Notes: generated by a model from the sequence alone, not told the origin. Positions 1 through 11,300 are shown, numbered from the stretch's first letter. The stretch is 64,000 nt of DNA from Xylogone sp. PMI_703 (GCA_021399445.1 JAJTUQ010000002.1:4526001-4590000), one strand, 5' to 3'. Translations and numbers: made by a program.

Positions 1-373
1 GTAACTATATTCTCTCGTACCAAGGAGAGTTACACATTTAGGGACGAACATACATTTAGGTTGGATATTTTGATTAGAAACTCGGTCTCTCCAGAAAGAG
101 AAGAGAGATGTAAAGCATAACAAGTTCTTGATAAAAAGTGGACGGCTTGAATTCCCAGCGCCGAGAGATTCAGCGTGATCTTGTTTGAAATAAATATAGA
201 CAATGACATCGTATTTTGAAAGCCCTACGCACTGAGCGCGGAGCGCCGGTTTGCCCTAGGTATCTCACACGTAGATTCAATCCATCAAATGATCTCCATC
301 ACGAAAAGTAGCACTATCAATTCACGCTGCTTGTGCATCACGTACTTGCCCAGAGCTTCCCAAGGCAAACGCA
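1..373. other. left-edge intergenic sequence
   Basis: No open reading frame of useful length and no recognisable RNA gene is visible. The stretch probably holds the promoter and 5' leader of the gene that starts at 374, and possibly the tail of a neighbour outside the window. Confidence 0.5.
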
Positions 374-1486
374 ATGTGCTATAAAGAACGAAACAGATAC
401 AGCTGTGGCTGTGAGGAGAAAGGAGAGAAGCAAACCTGCATTCCCAAGATGGCAGACAAACAACAAGAATGCGCTGGTCCGAGCAAGAAGACCCTTATGC
501 TTCCTTACCCCTGCAAGAAATGCCGTGGAGAGACCTGGTTGAAGCGTCTGCAGGGCAAGGCTCATGCCAGAAGCTACCTGGAGAGGGTCCGTGACGAAGA
601 AGCCCAGGAGATGGTTGGTTCTGGTACTCATGGAGGAACAGTCGACACAAAGAAAAGCTCTGGAGAATCGACCCTCATTCCAGCCAAGGAAGACGTAGTC
701 AAGGATATCCCAATCCCATCTATCAAGATTGATAACTCGTTCTGCCGTGCAGATGAGAGCCACATTCAACCCGTCAATGGCTTCCTCAGAACATCAAACA
801 CTAAATACATCGACGATTCTGAGTACGCCGAGTGGCTAAAGCGCAGAAACCGATTTTCATGGACCCCAAGCGTCGATATCAGCGAATACGTGACTAGAAA
901 GAAAGCCGGTCTCCTTGACGACACTGAATCCTTTGAGCAAGACGCTGAAGATGAATATGATCATCCTTTCTTCGTTTCTGGCGCTCTTCCCTATGTCGAA
1001 ACCACCGCGTTGACTGGTAATGAAGATGAAAAGGAGACACACCCAGGCCTGAATGAGGAACGCGGTCAACTCGTAGTTGCTCCTTTGGATGATAATGACA
1101 ATGTCTATGGGCACGACCAAGCTGCTTCGTCCACTCAATTCAAGGAACTTTTTACTTCAATCAAAGGAGCCAAAAAAGGAAGAGGTAGAGGAGCCGCTTT
1201 GAAGGCCTTATTCCGTCGCCTGTTCAGCCGTGCTGGAAAAGAGAAGAACAATAGCAGCGCCGGTTACATTAGGCTCAGGAGCGAGGATAAGGAGAACAAC
1301 AAGCCTCGAGGATCGACGACGAGCGGAGCCGAGGATCAGGGTAGTAATGCGACTAGCCAAGACACTGCTGTTAACAAGTTTTCTTGTGAAGGATCTGATA
1401 AGGACCAGGAATTCGCAAAGAATAAATGCTGGCCTGAACCCATCAAGCCGGTGTACACTGTTGATAAGGATGATGCAAGCCTTTGA
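374..1486 (+). CDS. hypothetical protein with cysteine-rich N-terminus
   Basis: A single-exon reading frame of 370 residues; I do not recognise a named family. The first 50 residues hold seven cysteines (C2, C11, C13, C22, C33, C47, C50), an arrangement that could bind zinc and is common at the start of uncharacterised filamentous-fungal proteins. The middle is acidic and polar. A basic stretch near residues 262-292 is rich in Lys, Arg and Gly and could be a nuclear-localisation or nucleic-acid-binding patch. The C-terminal part looks disordered. There is no signal peptide or membrane segment. It converges with the RING gene at 1895-3289. The start is the first ATG of the long frame. That it is coding is supported by length and composition; any function is unknown. 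Confidence 0.75.
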   Translation: MCYKERNRYSCGCEEKGEKQTCIPKMADKQQECAGPSKKTLMLPYPCKKCRGETWLKRLQGKAHARSYLERVRDEEAQEMVGSGTHGGTVDTKKSSGESTLIPAKEDVVKDIPIPSIKIDNSFCRADESHIQPVNGFLRTSNTKYIDDSEYAEWLKRRNRFSWTPSVDISEYVTRKKAGLLDDTESFEQDAEDEYDHPFFVSGALPYVETTALTGNEDEKETHPGLNEERGQLVVAPLDDNDNVYGHDQAASSTQFKELFTSIKGAKKGRGRGAALKALFRRLFSRAGKEKNNSSAGYIRLRSEDKENNKPRGSTTSGAEDQGSNATSQDTAVNKFSCEGSDKDQEFAKNKCWPEPIKPVYTVDKDDASL

Positions 1487-1894
1487 ACACACCTGAAGCC
1501 TCAAAAGGGAGAGTTTTCAAATCGACATGCCAATGAAGGTTGCATTGCCTTTGTGGCATCTATGCTCTGCGTCATGCAAGTTGGTGTACAGGTCTCTTTA
1601 TGAGATCGATGGCTGGTTGGTACGATTTGACTCATCGAACAGAAGAGAAGGAAACTGTGGATACTCCCAGAGTATAATAAAACAAGATATAAACCCACAT
1701 TATCTGCAACACTGGTGAACAAAATACACCGAGAACTATGTGATATTCCATCTCAAATATTGCCATAGCTAACATAAGCCCACCTACCATACCCCATTTT
1801 CGTAACATAGTACTCCATACACATGCAGCCACCACTTTCCTATAAACGCCAAGAATTTTCATAAGTTTCCGGTTGCCGTGAGGCACAAGATATC
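1487..1894. other. convergent intergenic region
   Basis: Sequence between two convergent genes, expected to hold both 3' untranslated regions. The AT-rich part at 1670-1800 includes AATAAA-like stretches on the plus strand (gtataataaaac near 1671). No gene is supported. Confidence 0.5.
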
Positions 1895-3289
1895 TCATAG
1901 TTTCGTCACAATATCCCTAGTAGAATCACTCAACCTCCTATGCGGCTGTGGGGGTGGGCGTGGCGGCTGCGAGCTACTCGGGCCTGCAGCTTCTGATCCT
2001 GTACTGGGCCCATGTCCCGGCCGTCGCTCTTGCAACTTGAAATTCACCAGCCATCTTACATGCATTCGTAAAAGGCCCTGCTCGCTCCTCAATTCTGCAA
2101 GCTGTTCCTTGATCGGAATAGTCTCATTAAAGAGCATCATGGTCTGTTTGGCCTCGAGATCGGTCATGCCAGCAGAAATTTGGTCCACCCTGCTCTCTTG
2201 CGACTCAATCAAGGAAAGTAAATACTGGTCACTTGAGTCATAATGGTCTCGCGATTCCAATCCTTCTGATGATGGAACAGCAGGTAGTGGTGCAACCGTC
2301 TGATTAGATATCTCAGGATAAGCAAGCGGCGTTTCCGTAATGGGACGGTTTTCGAGAAATTTAATGCGTCTCTCTTGGATCTTGTCTTTCTCATTCAGAG
2401 CATGCACCTCATCTCGTAGCGCAGCTATCTCGCCCTTCAACATCTCCGCCATCGGTCCTACAATCTTAAAATTGCAATCCGGGGCGTGAAGGTCTAGTTC
2501 TTTCCTCTTGGACTCATGCTGGCAGCCGTAGATTGTCCACTTGCATGATGCAATCACGTCTGGACAGTCTTTCAGGTGCTCGGCCTCTTTGCATCGCAAG
2601 ATTTCTTCTCCACAATGCTCACACTTTGTCTCTCTGGCTTTACAATTCACCTCTCTATGCGTCTCCATGTCGATCTCCCGATGTACCTCAGCACAATCAG
2701 GGCACGTAGCATCATGATGCAGACATCCTCTTTCAAAGTACTTCCTCTTCACAAGTTCCTTGCATGTCTTTCCCGGACACCGGACGAGAGCATCCTTACA
2801 ATATCTCTCCAGATGGTTCTCCAGCATAGAACGAGGAAGGACGGACCTGCAACAGATACAGTGGACTTGTAAAGCATCGAGCTGATTCAAGACAATCTTG
2901 TGAGAACGATATAGCTCCTGTTCAGTCAGAGGATATCGGTCTATAGGGCACTGATTGTTGTGGCATAAAGCTTCCGTAATGCAGTCGCGACAGAAGGTAT
3001 GATCACACACAGTATCAACTGGATCCACCAATGCAACACGACAGATCGGACATATCAGGTTCTCGTCAACAGGCGCAGCATAAGTCAATGCTCTAAAGTC
3101 GACTTCAACGGCTGTTGGCTCTTCGCAAGCAGTTCCATCTTGAGAAGGCTGCGCAGGCTGCAGGACGACAGCTCTCCGGGTTGCTCGTGGTGATGCCGGA
3201 CGAATGGGTGTATTTGGTGGGACAGTGAAATGACCAAGATCACGACTTAGGTTTCGCGGTGTGTCCTGCGGGGTATTTGGAGGAGGCAT
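1895..3289 (-). CDS. RING finger protein with TRAF-type zinc fingers
   Basis: An intronless frame of 464 residues from the first true ATG (3289); an upstream TTG at 3319 is in frame but unlikely. A RING domain spans about residues 80-120 (C80, C83, C95, H97, C100, C103, C114, D117); the last ligand is Asp in a CPID motif, as in animal TRAF RINGs. Cys/His-rich TRAF-type zinc fingers follow at about 145-275, then a predicted coiled coil at about 280-310 and a Pro/Ser-rich C-terminal tail. The family is expected to act as an E3 ubiquitin ligase or signalling adaptor; substrates are unknown. The gene is divergent from the SNARE gene at 3904 and shares an upstream region of about 0.6 kb with it. 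Confidence 0.9.
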   Translation of the reverse strand: MPPPNTPQDTPRNLSRDLGHFTVPPNTPIRPASPRATRRAVVLQPAQPSQDGTACEEPTAVEVDFRALTYAAPVDENLICPICRVALVDPVDTVCDHTFCRDCITEALCHNNQCPIDRYPLTEQELYRSHKIVLNQLDALQVHCICCRSVLPRSMLENHLERYCKDALVRCPGKTCKELVKRKYFERGCLHHDATCPDCAEVHREIDMETHREVNCKARETKCEHCGEEILRCKEAEHLKDCPDVIASCKWTIYGCQHESKRKELDLHAPDCNFKIVGPMAEMLKGEIAALRDEVHALNEKDKIQERRIKFLENRPITETPLAYPEISNQTVAPLPAVPSSEGLESRDHYDSSDQYLLSLIESQESRVDQISAGMTDLEAKQTMMLFNETIPIKEQLAELRSEQGLLRMHVRWLVNFKLQERRPGHGPSTGSEAAGPSSSQPPRPPPQPHRRLSDSTRDIVTKL

Positions 3290-3903
3290 GATTCTTTCCT
3301 TGTCTCTTACAACAGGCAAACGTGCAAACGTTGATGTTGAAGAGTGAAGTTGTCGGCCACCTCATCAATCAAATGTCAACCTATAAGCGGAGTCGGCTGA
3401 AGACAAGGCTAAGGTCCGAACAACCGCGTCCCTCCAACTGGTCGGGATCGACGAGATTGCGTTGTTGACACTGGGATGATTTATAATTGGAGCAACTGTT
3501 TCATGAGGGATATATCCATTGTATGATCGCTTCTAATCTGTTGCACCCGCACCAGTCGATCCATAGATATCACTCTAAAGCGAAGAAGATGTTGATATTT
3601 AAGCTTAGCACATGTTCCTTCTAGAAGTTGAGATACCGAAGTACGCGATAGGTGGCCCGTGCCTTCCGTAACTTGTGCGAAGGCTGGTGCTACCTCATTG
3701 GACGGTGAGACATCGACTGTGAGGCGCCGACTTCCCAGACTTCTAGACTGGAGTCTATCTACTATTGTCCCTTTTATCCTCTAATCGTCGCAGTGGTTCA
3801 TTCAGTGGTTTGTCTTATTATATATTGCTATTATAACATCAATTCGCCTACTTTATACATCTAGAAGCTATCAAACCCTCCGGGCATCCGGGCTCTGGCC
3901 ATC
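3290..3903. promoter_or_regulatory. divergent promoter region (RING / SNARE)
   Basis: A 614-bp gap between the starts of two divergent genes. It must carry both promoters and leaders. No individual binding site can be assigned from sequence alone. The stretch next to the SNARE start is AT-rich (about 3810-3860). Confidence 0.6.
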
Positions 3904-4786
3904 ATGACGAATCCAAATCAGTACTTCCTTTTGGCGGATCATATAAAGCTCTCGCTGCTAGAGCGCCAGCGAGCGATATCACTGAATCTAGAATCTACAG
4001 CCCAAGATGGCAACATTTCTCGTTCACTAGAATCATTACGCGAGGGATTGGAAAGCATAGCGAAGGAGAGAGTTCGACTACAAGAAGCTGGGGAATCAGA
4101 GTAAGCATCTCAACTAGCGTCTATGTGTTCTATAAGTTGATTGCTCTTTCAGCGCAGCTACCGCCCTTCAAGATACGGAAGAAACTCTGCGACAGCAATA
4201 CGAGGATTTGTCATCTCAGTTTACTAGTAATTCGGTCATCGCTTCACTAAAGCCCAACGATCCTGCTCTTGCTGGCGATTTCGCAAGAGCAGCAGATTTG
4301 CGTGTGCCGTCTGGCTCTTCCCTACTAAAGAAATCACTCCGCGATGGCAACAATATCGCTGCCCCCTCCCCAAAATCGGTGCGGTTTTCAGACGTTCCCT
4401 CAGTCCTGGAAGACGAGAACAGAGCGGCCTTGTTCCCTTACCGTGATGATCCCGAGGCAGGACCTCCAGATCAGTCGCACATGGATAACCAACAAATTCA
4501 CGCTTATCATACTCAAGTTCTGGCAGAACAGGATGAGGCTTTGGATAGACTAGGAGAATCCATTAGTCGACAGAGGGAATTGAGCATACAGATGGGGGAT
4601 GAGTTGGATGAGCATGTAGAGATGCTGGACGAGATCGATAGACATGTTGATCGACATCAGAGTCGATTAGATAAGGCGAGGAACAGTCTTGGGAAGGTAG
4701 CTAGGAAAGCAAAGGATAATATGCAGATGACGATTATAGTGATTTTGATCATTATTTTAGTCCTGCTCATCATAATTCTGAAATAG
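3904..4786 (+). CDS. Qc-SNARE, syntaxin-8/Syn8-like
   Basis: Two exons, 3904-4100 and 4153-4786, joined across a 52-nt GTAAGC...CAG intron, give 276 residues. A charged N-terminal half is followed by a SNARE motif at about residues 196-248 and a C-terminal hydrophobic anchor at about 258-274 with almost nothing beyond it, the layout of a tail-anchored SNARE. The SNARE motif aligns without gaps to syntaxin-8 as I remember it, so the protein should act in endosomal or vacuolar membrane fusion. At the zero-layer position, where Qc-SNAREs carry Gln, this protein has His220. Tlg1-like is the alternative assignment. It converges with the small mitochondrial gene at 5079-5716. Confidence 0.88.
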
Positions 4787-5078
4787 GGAGTGCAGAAATA
4801 TCGAAGCATTAATTAATTGAGGGAGGGGAAGTTCTGCTAGTATCATTTATCCAGGTAATCCTTGGCGTTAAGGAGGCAGTTTCATGGCGTCTAGAGCTCA
4901 AGTATTGAATTGGGGGTATGAAAGGAACCATCTAAAATAAAAGGGAGGTTTCAAAGCTTTTTTCTTCACTCAATGCAATCTGTCTGTTTTTATTCGGAAT
5001 ATCTACCGAGTTAAATTATACACATGTGGAAGCTTTGGATTCCATCTTCAACAAAATAGCGAAATTTCCTTAAGTCAT

Positions 5079-5716
5079 TTAGAGGCCATCATCCTGGCTG
5101 GTTCCATATCTAGTTAATAGCATTAGCAAGAGTAGCTCTAATAAGAGAATTGTAAAAGAAAAGGCTCCATTTTTGACATACTTGTGCTTCTTTTCCGCAT
5201 GGCCAGCAGTCCTCTTCTGAAGCTCCTTGATCGCCTCCTCGGAATGGCCATCCTTTCCACCCGTATGAGACCGATCTGCCTTCACCTATGGACACATAAG
5301 TGTGAATATCCCAATTGAAACAAATACAGAATGGAGGAAGAGAACATACAGCTTCCTCACTATTACTCCCCAGCTCCGACTTCCAATGGCCCTTCCCCTC
5401 CTTCTGCTTCTTCAGTAGATCCTGCTTATGCTTATCATAGTCCTTCTCGTCCACATCTGAATTGTTGTTGAACATTCGTCATCAGTAAACGTAATATTGA
5501 CATAATCAAAAAGCCGTCTCTTTTCTCCCTGCTCCTAATTATATTCCCGGCTCGTGACCACCCAATTTCCACGACAGCTAGCTAGCTAAATGAGCGAGAA
5601 AACGTACCTCGATCGGATTCCTTCAATGCTCTCGTGCTCGAAGCAGTGAATGTCCTTCTGGAAAGAGATCCGACTTGTCGGGTAATTGGTCTCGAGGTTC
5701 GGAAGATGAGAGACAT
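5079..5716 (-). CDS. small mitochondrial protein, family not identified
   Basis: Four exons on the minus strand: 5608-5716, 5350-5456, 5182-5285 and 5079-5109. Together they encode 116 residues. Each intron has a GT donor and AG acceptor and frame is kept at every junction. The first 36 residues are rich in Arg, Ser and Thr with no acidic residue until near residue 33, a typical mitochondrial presequence. The rest is very hydrophilic and rich in Lys, Glu and Gly. The last intron is 72 nt, a multiple of three, with no in-frame stop, so an unspliced message would encode a 140-residue form with a hydrophobic insert. Small proteins of this kind are often left as hypothetical in fungi; I assign no reaction. 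Confidence 0.78.
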
Positions 5717-7061
5717 TTTTTTTTGTGTTGTTTATTATTATGAGATGTTGATGATTTTCCTTGAATAATTAAAACCCTCTTCGATTAAATCAGTATACTA
5801 AAAAACCAAGCAACGAGGATATTAAGAAATACCGAGGTTCTCGAAACACAACTTCTTTCTAATTGTTAAAAAAAGGAGTGTTCAAAAGTCTGTTATTAGA
5901 TAGTGAGATGGAAAGAACAAAGTGCACAGCAGATTTTTGTTTATATATGGCTGCTACGTCTTCAATCGAACCTTGGTCCATAGCTCGCATCGAGCTGTGC
6001 GAATAAGGTACTGACGTCACGAACCGGATCTAGAAGGGATTCTCCCCGTCTACCGTACAGCAACTGTTCTTACCCGTAATTATGACTAAGGTAGACAAAT
6101 TGCAATTCGATTATTCGGTCGTTAATAGACCTATCGGCAGTGTAAACTTGCTATTTGGAAGTTAGGAGGGGTTTGGGGAGACTCGAACGTGACTTTTCTT
6201 AAGCCTTCTTACACCTGATCACTCAGAATCATGATAAGAACTGCATTCCAAGCTTAAGGGATCATTTAATCAGAGATTTCAAGCACATCAGGATCACAAC
6301 AATTGCAATGTGGAACGCATAATGATATTAAACAATGAGTTGATATTTTCACTCAACTAACTTTATGCTTCGAATGAGCACCTCATTAAAAGAGGTAGTG
6401 AAGATTGCTGTTATCCACAGATATTCCCAACCCAGACCCGAAACCCACTCTCGCATTTATCATCAATTGACCTTCCGATGTGATAAAACATGATCTGACC
6501 AAAGAAAAGTTTGAAAATGCAATCTGCCATACCGACAGCTCGAACAACCAGTTAACCCGAAGCGGACTGAATGACCAACGCCATGACAGACTATAGCCTC
6601 ACACAAACAACTCGAGCCAAGTCGTCATACAGATGAATCGCAGCCCGTTCACACCGACACCCAGCTCCATCCCGATGATTTGAGTATAGAAAAAGCAAAT
6701 AGCAAAGAAAATCGCCGACCCGTTTGATAAATACCCGTAAGCAACACCCAGAAAGATATTTCCCCATCTCCCCAGAAGAAAAGGAAATCGATCTATATGA
6801 CTTATGATACTGTTCTTTTTTTTTCCGTTGACCATAGAGAAGCCGCCGCTTCGTGTAACCCGCAGAACACAAACCAATAAAAACACACACAAATGCTAGC
6901 CGAACACCGACGCAGAAATATATGCAAGTGAGCCATCCAAAGTTAGAGCCTTATCGTAAAAAACAAACACCGTCTCCTTATTTTAACATTGGTATCGATA
7001 TCTTTTATGTCGTGCAAATGGTATCTCAAAGAATATAGGTTTAAGGTGGTGGCCAGAAATT
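5717..7061. other. intergenic region, no gene supported
   Basis: Holds the promoter of the small mitochondrial gene (near 5717-6000) and the 3' flank of the minus-strand gene at 7062-7796. Two overlapping minus-strand frames at 6591-6892, 97 and 99 residues, are hydrophobic and low in complexity and have no splice or family support. No RNA gene was recognised. Confidence 0.5.
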
Positions 7062-7796
7062 TTATACAGAGGATTCGTTGAGGTCGCTGCCGGTAACCGG
7101 AGTATCGATGTCAAGGAGCGAGTGCCTGCCAGGATGGCCCATCTTGAATGTAGAAACAACAGAAGATCGCGTTAGCATGGACTAGCACCGCGTGGTCTGC
7201 GAGAAAAACACAGAAGCCAGCCGGCGAGTCTCCATCTACCAACGTCGACCTAGTGATTGTTGTTGCATCCTGGCAGGTGACACCGACTGAGGTGGACTTG
7301 ACATGCTAATTCCCGTGCTGGGGTTGACGATGGGAATAGCATTTCGAATCCGGGTGGCTGCGGGTTGGTGCAGCTTGAGCGCAGGCTGGCTCTGGTATCC
7401 GGTAGCGATGTAAGGATTGGAGTTGGAGTTGAGAGAGAAGCCGGAATCCGGCGATACCTGCTGGGACTGGGGTGACGCCTCCGGGGAGCCACTCGACAGC
7501 GACGAGCGATCGGACGCGGACGAGTGGATGGAAATTATGTCAACCTCGGTGAGAAGGTTGGGACAAAATTCCAGGTCATCGTCCAGATCGAAGGACCGTC
7601 CGGCTTCGAAGCGTAGGCGGAAGCTGGTCACGGCGGCAGCCTCCTCTTCTTTCCTCACGTTGCGGAACTGCTTGTGGGAGTTCTGCGACAAGCGAGGAGC
7701 CCGCCGACCACGTCCGCCGTGGTGCGAATTCGACGCCGGCTGCGGGTTGGCAGCGGTAGGATGTTGGTGAGCATTGTAGTGGTAGTATTGCGACAT
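7062..7796 (-). CDS. conserved-looking Ser/Gln-rich protein, function unknown
   Basis: Two exons, 7240-7796 and 7062-7125, give 206 residues. The first exon alone would end in Arg-Arg-Trp-stop. A GTAGAT donor lies inside the Trp codon, and the acceptor at 7126-7127 restores Trp and adds a 20-residue tail with a clear Leu-Leu-Asp-Ile-Asp-Thr-Pro pattern. I prefer this model because frame, branch-like CTAAC and tail composition agree. The N-terminus is rich in His, Gln and Asn. An ordered-looking core at about residues 57-82 has alternating charged and aromatic residues (FRLRFEAGRSFDLDDDLEF). The rest is Ser/Pro-rich and probably disordered. No catalytic motif is seen. Its 3.5-kb upstream gap suggests a long promoter or leader. 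Confidence 0.75.
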
Positions 7797-10700
7797 TATA
7801 ATCTCATTGATTTCTGGGCGTCAGACGGGCGAGAGCGGGTTTGTTGACGCGACGAGGTGATGTGACGGTGAAGTCGACGGCGAGCTGGAAAAAAAATCTA
7901 GAGAAGCAAAGCAGCGGTGTATACGAACACAGTGGAATGTATTATATGTTGAATGGATAGAAGATCGTGGTGGTGGAAGAAGGCGAAGTGTGGGTGGGAT
8001 GTATGCGAGCGATGTATGGTGATGATGAAGGATGGAGAGAGAGAGGTAGAGGTTGGGAGAGGGAACATGAAGAGGGGATATGGGGGCTGGTGGTTGGACT
8101 GGCAGGAGCTAGTACGAATTTGCCACGCTGCCGAAGGGGCGCTAGGGAAAAGCGCTGGGGGAAGAGAAGTCGAATCGCCGCCCATTGCCCATCACTCATC
8201 TCACCACCCTCTTCCCACCCAGTCACGGCCCAGCCGGCGCTGATCGCTCGAGTTCTCTGGCTGGCGCAGCGGCTTTGCACCCTGTTGCTGCGGTCTTCTG
8301 GTTCCTCTACTGCTTCTCTGGCTCTCCTCCTCGACTTTGTGTTATGTGTATGTGTACAACGCACCCGCCAGAGAGATATGCTCTGGTCTGTACACAAGGC
8401 GTGCGTGACCCGTTGCTTTGGTGCTGACTGGAGTTACGTGCACCAGCGATGGCAAGCAGTAAACCCAATCCCACGGTCCCACGGGGCGAGCGAGAGAGCG
8501 ATCTGGCAAATTGCCCTTTCAGTGGTGACGGTAGTGGTCATCCCTCGAGCACCCGACCGATCGCGGACTGGGGCTACTCCAGCGTGTCCAGTTACTTTCC
8601 AGCTTCTACCTTCTAGCTCGCCCAGCTAAGGCCTTTGCCAACACTTGCACTACGGTACTTTCTGGACTTTCCGTATTACCATGCCCAGACGAAAGTACAC
8701 AAACAGTTGGGTTTACAATCCAGTACGGACTAGCTGCTAGCAACCAGCCCCTTGCCGCACTCGAGACCCACGGGACTCTTCTTTGCATCGGGCACGGCAC
8801 GTACAGCCCAGTACCTACATCCGGTACTGGCCCAGCATCATCAATATAGCGGGAGGCAGGTCAATTCCCCAAATTGTCTGGTGGTGGCCTGGGAATGCAG
8901 GATTTCATGGCTGTCGTGGGCGCACCGGCCGTGATGGGGGAAGAGTTGGTTGCATGCGGATGGCAGATTCTTCTCGCCCTAGACCAGAAGCATCGCCTCC
9001 AGTTCCCCTTTTCCTGTGCTTTCCGCAGGCACCCCCTCGCTGCGATCCGAGCCCAGCTTTGCAGCCATGCGGATGATGGGGATGGGAAAAAGAAAGGAAA
9101 GGCGAGAGGAGGGAACCGTACGACCCCAGCCAATGCTTTCGCCATTGCGCCAATCCCCTGGCGGCAGGGCGTGGAACAGGAATTGAAACCGCAGGGCACA
9201 ACAGCGCATCCACGCATCATCCATCCCCGCCAGTCCTTTCTCGTCCCTCCATGGCGATCCGCTGCCCTCACCACCCTTCGCTCGGGCTCTGCCGGACTGC
9301 GGAGTCGGCTCTGCTTGCACAGCCCAATGGCAGCCGCCGGTCTTGCCTTCGCCACCGTCTGGACCAGTCGTGCCCCTTCCCACGGCAACCGATGATGCAC
9401 TTGGGGTTCTTGGGAGGCCCCCAGTGGCCCCTCAACAGTCCACCCACAACAACAAATGGCGACCGGAATCTGAGGCTGGGTCAGAAGGACTGGAAGGGGC
9501 ACGAAGTGGTATCCTACATGCACTGGTCGCTATTGTGGTCGAGATTGTGTCTTGTACAAAGTGAGGAAAGGTGCACAAGTCCTGTATTGGGAACAGTACA
9601 CCGCTATTTCCCTCGCTGCTCGATGAATGTACTTGTAATGTTGGGTATTGGCTCGCGGTAAGTTATTCTGTCCCTCGATATGACTGACATAAGCTAAGAA
9701 TAGTCGGAATGTCTGGCCGTGAGATTGGTGGGGCGGTTATCTCATGTTGCCAGCAGATTGTCGTCTGTGTTTCGTGCCTCACCATCATTCGCCGTCATCG
9801 TGCATTTATTGCGAGAGGATCTCGAGAGCCATGCCACAGATCATCCGGTGGTAGGGAGAAGCTCGGCTCTCCGTTCTTGTACAACCCGATCAGTTTTGGC
9901 ATGTCTGTGACGTTAAATCTTATCCTGCCGAGCCTGTCATGTATCAGCACTATTGAATATTGGCTTTTTTGACTTCCGTCTTTTGTTCCATGACTTGGGT
10001 TTCTTCGGTGTCTTGACTCATTGCCACTCCTAGCACATCTAGAAGCGTTAGAATGTTCCTGGATCCCTCGAACGAGTTTTCTTCTAGAAGCATTAATCAA
10101 ACCGCACCGACCATCTATTTTTAGCTGGCAATGGAGATCAAGCTGTGGGTACGGAGAGCGGCGTCTAAAGTTATCTGGATCTGGCAGCACAGCCCATCAA
10201 AGAAGCAGGCACGGCACGCATAATGTATGCAATTTGTTAAGCGAAGAGACAGAAATAACATGTAAAGGGGGAAAGCTACGGAGAACGTACTATACCTCAC
10301 AGATGACCGACCCCTCCTCCCCCTGAGCCAGCATCCGAGGCTACCGTACTGCTGCGGTTCATGCACACAATTGCCAATTCCTATCAAGCATAGTCTTACT
10401 CTCCTTATCCATGATTATTACTCTGATAAGCATTCCTTGGGGCATTCCTTCCATGCTTTTCTACGTACATTCTCGGAACCAAACCTAATAGGTGTAATAG
10501 CCCGCCACAAAAAAGAAGAGGTAGCACCGGCTACGGCACTGCACGGCCCTAAAATGCACTGTAACTTCAGCGATATTTGGGCTCCAATTGCCCCATCACT
10601 TCCCTGTAATTCACAACGCCAGCCCTAATGGATCCCTAGAGCAGTGTCTGACTGACCTCACTGCCGATAGGATGTTAGTCATGGTCGAGAACGATTAACT

Positions 10701-11300
10701 ATGTTAACCAGTTACAACTTAAATTACAGACACTGCAAAGTTTACTTGTATAAGTGATTACGCTGGCTTTGCACCTCAAAGTGTAGATTGATGTAAACTA
10801 TATGTTTGTGTTATCTTTCCCAAAGCAATAAGTCTTGCTGCTGTTTTTAAGAGATTTAAATTCTAAAACGTTACTACCAAAATTCTAACTCTTCTGGAAA
10901 CAGGAGATTCTCTATCAAAAGCTGTAACAGCTCTTTTCTCTCCTCTTCCTTCTTTGTTGATCTACTTCATCTAGTGATGCGTCTATGCTGTGATCTGCGA
11001 CCTTTTATTTTACATCCCAGGGTAGAACGGAGGAAGTGATCTTTTATTGGGACCTTTGACATTCTCCGCCCCCATTTACTGCTCTTACGATGAGGCCGAT
11101 GTCGCAAGCCTCACGGTCTCTGATTCTTTTGCTACTGGGTGTCTACCGCCGCAAACATCCAAGCATCCCAGCAGCTTACTTGTCTAAAGTTTCTGTCGAT
11201 GTTCATGCTACCCGTGAAGCGCCGTGTGCATTTCATAGTTTAATACCGTTTAGGTAGAGTGTTAATAGCATGGCTTTTCTTGCATAATCCCTCTTATTTT
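7797..11300. other. 3.5-kb gene-poor region upstream of the 206-aa protein gene
   Basis: Many frames of 60-220 codons overlap here on both strands (for example 7967-8629 plus and 8861-9523 minus). They reflect GC-rich, low-stop sequence and low-complexity repeats. None has splice support, a domain, or a believable composition. The first part is likely the promoter and 5' leader of the gene at 7062-7796. The part from about 10600 to 11300 is AT-richer and flanks the 3' end of cyclin C. Confidence 0.5.

Noticed and set aside
338..769. 143-codon minus-strand frame
   Set aside because: Lies fully antisense to the hypothetical gene at 374-1486 and is rich in Leu/Cys/Phe as expected of a shadow frame.
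6591..6892. Two overlapping hydrophobic minus-strand frames of 97-99 codons
   Set aside because: They compete for the same DNA in different frames and have no splice or family support; most likely flank sequence.
7967..8629. 220-codon plus-strand frame
   Set aside because: Arg/Trp/Gly-rich low-complexity translation, overlapped by other frames on both strands, upstream of a minus-strand gene.
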